Assembly: GCA_017745135.1 (NCBI GenBank)
Contig: JAGIAB010000007.1
Coordinates: 19,317 to 36,858, forward strand
Reading direction: 5' to 3'
DNA: 17,542 nt
Source: Flavisolibacter sp.
GTDB lineage: Bacteria > Bacteroidota > Bacteroidia > Chitinophagales > Chitinophagaceae
This document shows, in pieces, positions 13,737 to 17,542 of the stretch. Below the pieces are notes generated by a model that saw only the letters and a program-made list of their open reading frames with translations, was not told the origin of the DNA and searched no databases. Both the position numbers and the translations under genes were made by a program. Position 1 is the first letter of the stretch. The number at the start of each line of letters is the position of its first letter.

Positions 13737-14198
13737 ATGCGCAACAGAATTCAGCAATCACGTGTTCACGGTATTAAACACTCGTCCTTGGTTAGAAGCA
13801 TTCTTACCATATTAATAGTTCTACTTTGTGTTTCCTGCAACAGACCTGAATGCAAAAACACAAATAACATCTTCAACCAGTTCACTCCGGACAAAGAAGA
13901 ATATAAAAAGGAATTAGCGGCAGAAATGCAAAAGATCGGAACACATAACCTTCGTTATTGGATTGACAAGCCGATTGTCGTTGAAGGAAAACAACTCGTG
14001 GAAGTTTATATTCAGGGACACGGACTTTGTGCTAAGGGGCAATTATTCGTAGCCGACAAAGCGAAACAAAAAGGGTTGGGAAGTTATGGCGGTGGGGGTT
14101 ATCGCGGAGCGGAATTAAAAAATGTAGAGATTACAATTTCACAGAACTCAGCAGGTACTAATTTCATTTTAGAGCAAGTTGGTAAAATTATAGATTAA
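13737..14198 (+). CDS. Small lipoprotein of unknown function (153 aa)
   Basis: A predicted lipoprotein. A basic N-terminus of about 20 residues precedes a hydrophobic segment (SILTILIVLLCVSC) with lipobox LCVSC, C34 being the lipidated residue. The true start may be an internal codon, because 33 residues is long for such a signal, but no other ATG lies before the hydrophobic core. The mature part of about 120 residues is hydrophilic: a Cys soon after the lipidated one (CNRPEC), a charged helix (DKEEYKKELAAEMQKIGTHN), beta-rich segments (YWIDKPIVVEGKQLVEVYIQ), a Gly-rich loop (GLGSYGGGGYRG) and ELKNVEITIS at the end. No family is recognised. It is monocistronic by position, with a palindrome in front of it. 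Confidence 0.75.
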   Translation: MRNRIQQSRVHGIKHSSLVRSILTILIVLLCVSCNRPECKNTNNIFNQFTPDKEEYKKELAAEMQKIGTHNLRYWIDKPIVVEGKQLVEVYIQGHGLCAKGQLFVADKAKQKGLGSYGGGGYRGAELKNVEITISQNSAGTNFILEQVGKIID

Positions 14199-14951
14199 AC
14201 TTGTCTTTCCTATTAGTGTTCATAGCAATATCCAGCCATCAATAGTTTTTTGCATGGCATTCGCCGGGTTTCCGGATTGCGTTTTCTTTCATCACCTTCT
14301 CTGGGCCCGCATCAAAGTTTGCTTAAGCTGCGAGTGGTATAACCAGGCCAACCGGGCTGAGAAACCTCTTGCAAGGGGCTTTCGCTTCCGATGCAAAGGG
14401 CTTCGCTTGCCCCGTTAAGCCTTCAACCGAGACGGTTAGAGGCTTAACCGTCTGCGTTAAAGCCTGTTTTTAAGGGTTTATGCTTGCACGGCAGCATTTT
14501 ACTACCATTATTTTTCTCGTGTCCACAGCAGGGAAGCCGGGTCCTAACGCGGGCAAAGGGCTGATGCTGAACGATAACCGTTCAACAAATGGTAATTAAA
14601 AAGATAAAACCGGAAGGTGTACAGTAAGTATAATGCGGCAGCGGGGTGCTCTGGCAAAGTGGTTCACCCCTATCCTTATGTTTTTATATTGCCAGGCAAT
14701 GCGGCCATTATAATAGCGGGGAAGTAAAGCATGTTCTGTTGGAAGATGAAAAGCCTGTAGCTTGGATGTAATGCCAGCATCCTTGTGAATGGCGAACGAT
14801 AACCACTTGCTCTTGTATAGTGAAAGGATTATCTTTCATTGGTTTAAGCGTGTTGCGGAAATACAACTGTTGGCTGCAATGTGGTAACACTTCGCCTTTT
14901 AACAATTCTAAAAAATTTAAATAATTAGCTTGGTCATACAAACCATTGCTT
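14199..14951. other. 750-bp gap without a supported gene; repeats and alternative hairpins
   Basis: It begins with the second copy of the 47-bp dispersed repeat. Around 14360-14465 the sequence is richer in GC and has two mutually exclusive stems: GTTAAGCC (14414-14421) with GGCTTAAC (14441-14448), or GACGGTTA (14431-14438) with TAACCGTC (14445-14452). The minus strand is open from 14986 to 14708 (92 codons) but overlaps the start of the next lipoprotein antisense and matches nothing known to me. The region looks like decayed sequence. Confidence 0.45.
14216..14262. repeat. Dispersed 47-bp repeat, copy 2
   Basis: Second copy of the segment at 10839-10885 (38 of 47 identical, all differences transitions). 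On the minus strand it reads NAMQKTIDGWILL followed by a TGA stop, while copy 1 reads through at that point. Confidence 0.65.
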
Positions 14952-15704
14952 ATGCGTACCTTTTTACTCTTCGTAGTTATAATCATAACTTCTTTATGCT
15001 TTTTTTCGTGCCAAAAGGAGCAATCGAATTCAGAGGGAAATCGCTTAAAAGCAATCCGTAGTAAGGTAGGCGATTCAATTTTTTACAGGACTTTTCAGTA
15101 CGATGACCAAAGCAGATTAAAATCGATTGTTGATAGCAATAACAACGGTTACAAACGTAGTTTCATTCTAAGCTATGATGCGCAGGGTAAGCTGTCACAG
15201 GTAACAGAAGGTGGAAACATTTACACATTTACATTCGATGATAAGGGAAGAATCATTAAAAAATCGGCGAAGTTTTCAGGGCAACAAGCAAGCACTATTG
15301 TAAACGCGTATAACTATGATGCTAATGGAAGAGTAATTGCAGATTCGATTTATAGTTACTGGACCCAAGATGTGTATAGTATAGTTTCTTACTCTTACGA
15401 TCAAAGCACCAACGTGACAGAAGTAAAAACCGTCGATAAAAGTTCAGGAGCTATATTGGGCCAGGAGCAATGTAGGTACGACAATCATCCTAATCCTCTT
15501 GATGGTAAAAGTATAATGACTTATTTGTTAAGCAGCGGTTACGAAATCCCCGCCGGCAAAAACAATTTGCTTAAAGAAATATCTCAGGATGGCACAATTG
15601 TAAATTATTCTTATGAGTACTATAACAACGGCTTGCCAAAGAAATGCTCGTTTCAAGATAATTCTGATCCGCTAATAACTTACGTAGACTATTTCTATGA
15701 ATAG
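14952..15704 (+). CDS. YD-repeat (DUF4595-like) lipoprotein
   Basis: A 250-residue lipoprotein. I use the ATG at 14952; a TTG two codons upstream would add only two residues. The signal (MRTFLLFVVIIITSLCFFSC) ends with lipobox FFSC, the lipidated residue being C20. The mature protein has imperfect repeats of the YD/RHS type: FQYDDQSRLKSIVD (48-61), LSYDAQGKLSQVT (73-85), FTFDDKGRIIKKS (93-105) and YNYDANGRVIADS (120-132), then degenerate ones (YSYDQS, CRYDNHPNPLDG, YSYEYYNNGLPKKC). This matches small DUF4595-like lipoproteins of Bacteroidota, which are membrane-anchored beta-strand repeat proteins of unknown function. The CRYDNHPNPLDG segment is common in that family as I remember it. No neighbour suggests a role. 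Confidence 0.85.
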   Translation: MRTFLLFVVIIITSLCFFSCQKEQSNSEGNRLKAIRSKVGDSIFYRTFQYDDQSRLKSIVDSNNNGYKRSFILSYDAQGKLSQVTEGGNIYTFTFDDKGRIIKKSAKFSGQQASTIVNAYNYDANGRVIADSIYSYWTQDVYSIVSYSYDQSTNVTEVKTVDKSSGAILGQEQCRYDNHPNPLDGKSIMTYLLSSGYEIPAGKNNLLKEISQDGTIVNYSYEYYNNGLPKKCSFQDNSDPLITYVDYFYE

Positions 15705-15866
15705 TAAAATGCTCTTGCGGCGACCACTGCTAATAAAAGTTTGTCAATATACCGGCAGCCAGACAATCAATTATCATTTGTTCTTTTATCAACTTTATCT
15801 AACTTGCCAGGCAGACGGATTACGGACTTCCGGTACGTCGGCAAGCCTTGTACGTTACTTCTCCAC

Positions 15867-16322
15867 ATGCTAACTTTTAATCTCAAATACCTTCTCCTCG
15901 TTTTCCTTCTTTTTATAATTGAACTGTTCATTGCCCTATTTGTTCATGATGGTTTTATCAGGCCCTATTTTGGAGATTACCTGGTAGTAATGTTGATTTA
16001 CTGCGCTGTAAAAACTTTTGTAAAAGCATCCCCATTAAAAGTTGCCGCAGGTGTTTTGATCTTCTCTTATGTTATAGAAGTGCTGCAGTATCTGCATATT
16101 GTTGACCGGCTGGGATTATCAGGCAATGTAGTAGCAAAAACCGTAATTGGCTACGGCTTTGAATGGTGGGATATTTTAGCCTACACACTTGGGGTGATAA
16201 CCCTGTTGATACTGGAACGGCAAAACAAAGCGTTGTACAACATTGCTGCTGCAGGATCAGCACAAAAACCAAGAGAGCACTCACCAGGAGATATACACGA
16301 AAATACCCAGTCGCCACATTGA
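15867..16322 (+). CDS. DUF2809-like small integral membrane protein
   Basis: A 151-residue membrane protein. The start at ATG 15867 gives a protein beginning just before the first membrane helix. The frame is open upstream to 15741 only through non-ATG codons, with a tail unlike the family. Four membrane segments are visible (about 5-26, 36-53, 58-76 and 100-117). Conserved-looking family residues are RPYFGDYLVVMLIY between the first two helices, VIEVLQYLHIVDRLGL after the third, and GYGFEWWDILAYTLG at the fourth. This order matches DUF2809, a family of unknown function found next to many unrelated genes. The C-terminal 30 residues are hydrophilic and variable. It is followed 96 bp later by the outer-membrane protein gene on the same strand. 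Confidence 0.85.
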   Translation: MLTFNLKYLLLVFLLFIIELFIALFVHDGFIRPYFGDYLVVMLIYCAVKTFVKASPLKVAAGVLIFSYVIEVLQYLHIVDRLGLSGNVVAKTVIGYGFEWWDILAYTLGVITLLILERQNKALYNIAAAGSAQKPREHSPGDIHENTQSPH

Positions 16323-16418
16323 CAATGCAGATTTTTTGTATTTCTTTCGCTTCCGAAATCAAAAGCAGGGAAGCCGAAAACTGCCCATTCAAGAGTAGGC
16401 GAAAACCAACTGAAAACT

Positions 16419-17195
16419 ATGCAACCAAAACATGCAATTTCTCTTGCACTTTTGTGTTTTTCATTGACCCAGTTAAAAGCACAAACTGGTCCCGGTTCCG
16501 TTGAATCTAAAAATAAACAGGAACAGGTCAATCTTGTTAAGCTGAATCTGACCGCACTTGCGTTAAAAAACTATTCATTCCAGTATGAAAGAACGTTGAA
16601 CAGGAAAGTTTCTGTGGCTCTCGGCGTCAGAACCATGCCCAGCACTACCCTTCCATTTAAAAATGCTATTGTAAAGCAGGTGGGCGATGATGATGCGGAT
16701 ACTAAAAACACTATCGAAAATTTTAAGCTGAGCAACTTCTCCCTTACTCCGGAAGTACGTATTTATTTAAGCAAGAAAGGATATGGACGCGGCTTTTACC
16801 TTGCTCCTTTCTACCGTTATGCAAGCTTTAAAACCAGCACTCTGAATTTTGATTACGAAGGGGCTGGCACTTCGGGCACCATTAGCCTTTCAGGAAAACT
16901 AACAGCCAATACCGGCGGACTTATGCTCGGTGCTCAATGGCCTCTCAGTAAACGCTTATCTCTTGACTGGTGGATTTTAGGTCCTCATTATGGAAGCGGA
17001 ACCGGTGAATTCACCGGCAAAACCAGCCATACTATGACTGCGGAAGAACAAAACGATTTAAGAAACCAGTTAAATGATCTCGATATTCCTCTTACAGATA
17101 AAACGGTAACAGTAAATGCCAATGGAGCCACACTCAAACTCGACGGTCCCTGGGGTGGAATCAGGTCCGGAATTTTGTTGGGCTTTAAATTTTAA
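16419..17195 (+). CDS. Outer-membrane beta-barrel candidate (DUF3575-like)
   Basis: A 258-residue exported protein. The signal peptide (1-20, SLTQLKA before Q22) is followed by alternating hydrophobic strands typical of a small porin-like barrel: VNLVKLNLTALALKNYSFQY, KVSVALGVRTMP, SLTPEVRIYLS, GFYLAPFYRYASF, TGGLMLGAQWPLS and LSLDWWILGPHYG. The last residues (GIRSGILLGFKF) end in Phe, the usual outer-membrane assembly signal. Two acidic loops (VGDDDADTKN near 90; EEQNDLRNQLNDLD near 206-219) probably face outward or into the periplasm. The pattern NLTALALKNYSFQYER resembles DUF3575 proteins. A substrate cannot be named. The gene ends in a strong terminator shared with the convergent dehydrogenase. 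Confidence 0.85.
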   Translation: MQPKHAISLALLCFSLTQLKAQTGPGSVESKNKQEQVNLVKLNLTALALKNYSFQYERTLNRKVSVALGVRTMPSTTLPFKNAIVKQVGDDDADTKNTIENFKLSNFSLTPEVRIYLSKKGYGRGFYLAPFYRYASFKTSTLNFDYEGAGTSGTISLSGKLTANTGGLMLGAQWPLSKRLSLDWWILGPHYGSGTGEFTGKTSHTMTAEEQNDLRNQLNDLDIPLTDKTVTVNANGATLKLDGPWGGIRSGILLGFKF

Positions 17196-17207
17196 CCGGT
17201 ACTCAAC

Positions 17208-17250
17208 AAATAAAAAGACTTTGACTCAAATGGTCAAAGTCTTTTTATTT
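17208..17250. terminator. Bidirectional terminator
   Basis: A perfect 18-bp stem (17208-17225 with 17233-17250, core AAAAAGACTTTGAC) has a 7-nt loop and A/T-runs on both sides. It serves the barrel gene on the plus strand and the dehydrogenase on the minus strand. Confidence 0.92.
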
Positions 17251-17272
17251 AGAAGAATTTATTTTAATAAGG

Positions 17273-17542
17273 TTACAAAAGAGCTTCTATTCTTTCCCAG
17301 ACAGTTTTCATTACAGGAATTCCGCTTTTCAAATTCCGCTCCCTGCTTTTTACAACCCTTTCACCGGGATATAGAATTTCTTTCCCTTCAGCCGGAATCG
17401 ATTGCTTGTAATCGGTAATGATCGTATTGATACAGGCTTCGATGCCTTTATAATTTTTCAACTGCTGCAAATCAATTGCAACGAAGACCTGCGAAAGAGC
17501 ATACTCATATTTTCTCTGCGAAATTTCATACGTAGACAAACC
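17273..17542 (-). CDS. Ldh/malate-dehydrogenase-family oxidoreductase, C-terminal part
   Basis: Only the last 89 or so codons are in the window; the frame continues past the right edge (GLSTYEISQRKYEYALSQ), so the TTG at 17539 is an internal Leu. The visible part has LSQVFVAIDLQQL, then IEACINTIITDYKQSIPAEG, ILYPGERVVKSRERNLKSGIPV and VWERIEALL. This is the characteristic end of the NAD(P)-dependent malate/L-lactate/ureidoglycolate dehydrogenase family (Ldh_2 fold), where FxAID and YPGE ... R..N...GIPV are conserved. The exact substrate cannot be told from this end. The stop at 17273 is 22 bp from the shared terminator. Confidence 0.85.
   Translation of the reverse strand, partial: GLSTYEISQRKYEYALSQVFVAIDLQQLKNYKGIEACINTIITDYKQSIPAEGKEILYPGERVVKSRERNLKSGIPVMKTVWERIEALL

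Noticed and set aside
14708..14986. 92-codon minus-strand frame upstream of the YD-repeat lipoprotein
   Set aside because: It overlaps the lipoprotein start antisense, has no recognisable family or leader, and lies in a decayed-looking gap.
1..17542. tRNA, rRNA, riboswitch, prophage or defence genes
   Set aside because: No cloverleaf, rRNA segment, known riboswitch core, phage structural gene or defence-type domain was seen; the DUF559 gene alone is not evidence for a defence system.

Overview
The window looks like chromosomal DNA from a Bacteroidota species, probably in or near the Chitinophagaceae. The reasons are moderate GC, many signal peptides ending in Ala-Gln, Bacteroidetes-type lipoproteins, DUF559, YD-repeat and DUF3575-like proteins, A-rich leaders instead of strong Shine-Dalgarno sites, and one good TTTG - 20 bp - TAnnTTTG-type promoter (10039-10070). 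The genus is an inference.

Layout. (1) 1-629, minus: 5' part of an exported LolA/TlpA-N-like protein that runs off the window. (2) 867-5567, minus: a carbohydrate-active locus made of a two-gene module present twice in tandem. Each module has a small secreted jelly-roll-like protein followed by a GH43 arabinanase-like enzyme with a C-terminal QxW/ricin-like domain. A candidate promoter lies at 5625-5656 and a strong terminator at 805-838. (3) 6052-7337: an intact IS256-family insertion sequence. A ten-unit 21-bp tandem repeat abuts its right end and can encode a heptad (coiled-coil-like) peptide. (4) 7704-8444: an orphan NarL/LuxR-type response regulator whose phospho-acceptor Asp is replaced by Ser. 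(5) 8483-10736: a DUF559 nuclease-fold gene without an ATG, an orphan protein of unknown function, and an Fn3-domain protein with its own promoter and terminator. (6) 10921-13117: two SRPBCC/AHSA1 proteins divergent from a GlxA-type (DJ-1/PfpI plus AraC) regulator. (7) 13737-17195: small lipoproteins, a DUF2809-like membrane protein and an outer-membrane barrel candidate. (8) 17273-17542, minus: the C-terminal end of an Ldh/malate-dehydrogenase-family oxidoreductase.

The genes do not form one pathway. The coherent units are the duplicated GH43 locus (probably degradation of arabinan or arabinose-containing glycans outside the cytoplasm, with no SusC/SusD in view) and the SRPBCC-GlxA divergon. 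The rest is accessory-type sequence. The gaps hold at least four different long palindromic elements, a diverged dispersed repeat, short gene-end remnants and the IS.

No defence system, CRISPR array, RNA gene or phage was found. The most unusual signals are the heptad-encoding 21-bp array against the IS end, the Ser-for-Asp receiver, the tandem GH43 module whose small partner changed its mode of anchoring, and the 47-bp dispersed repeat whose two copies differ only by transitions.
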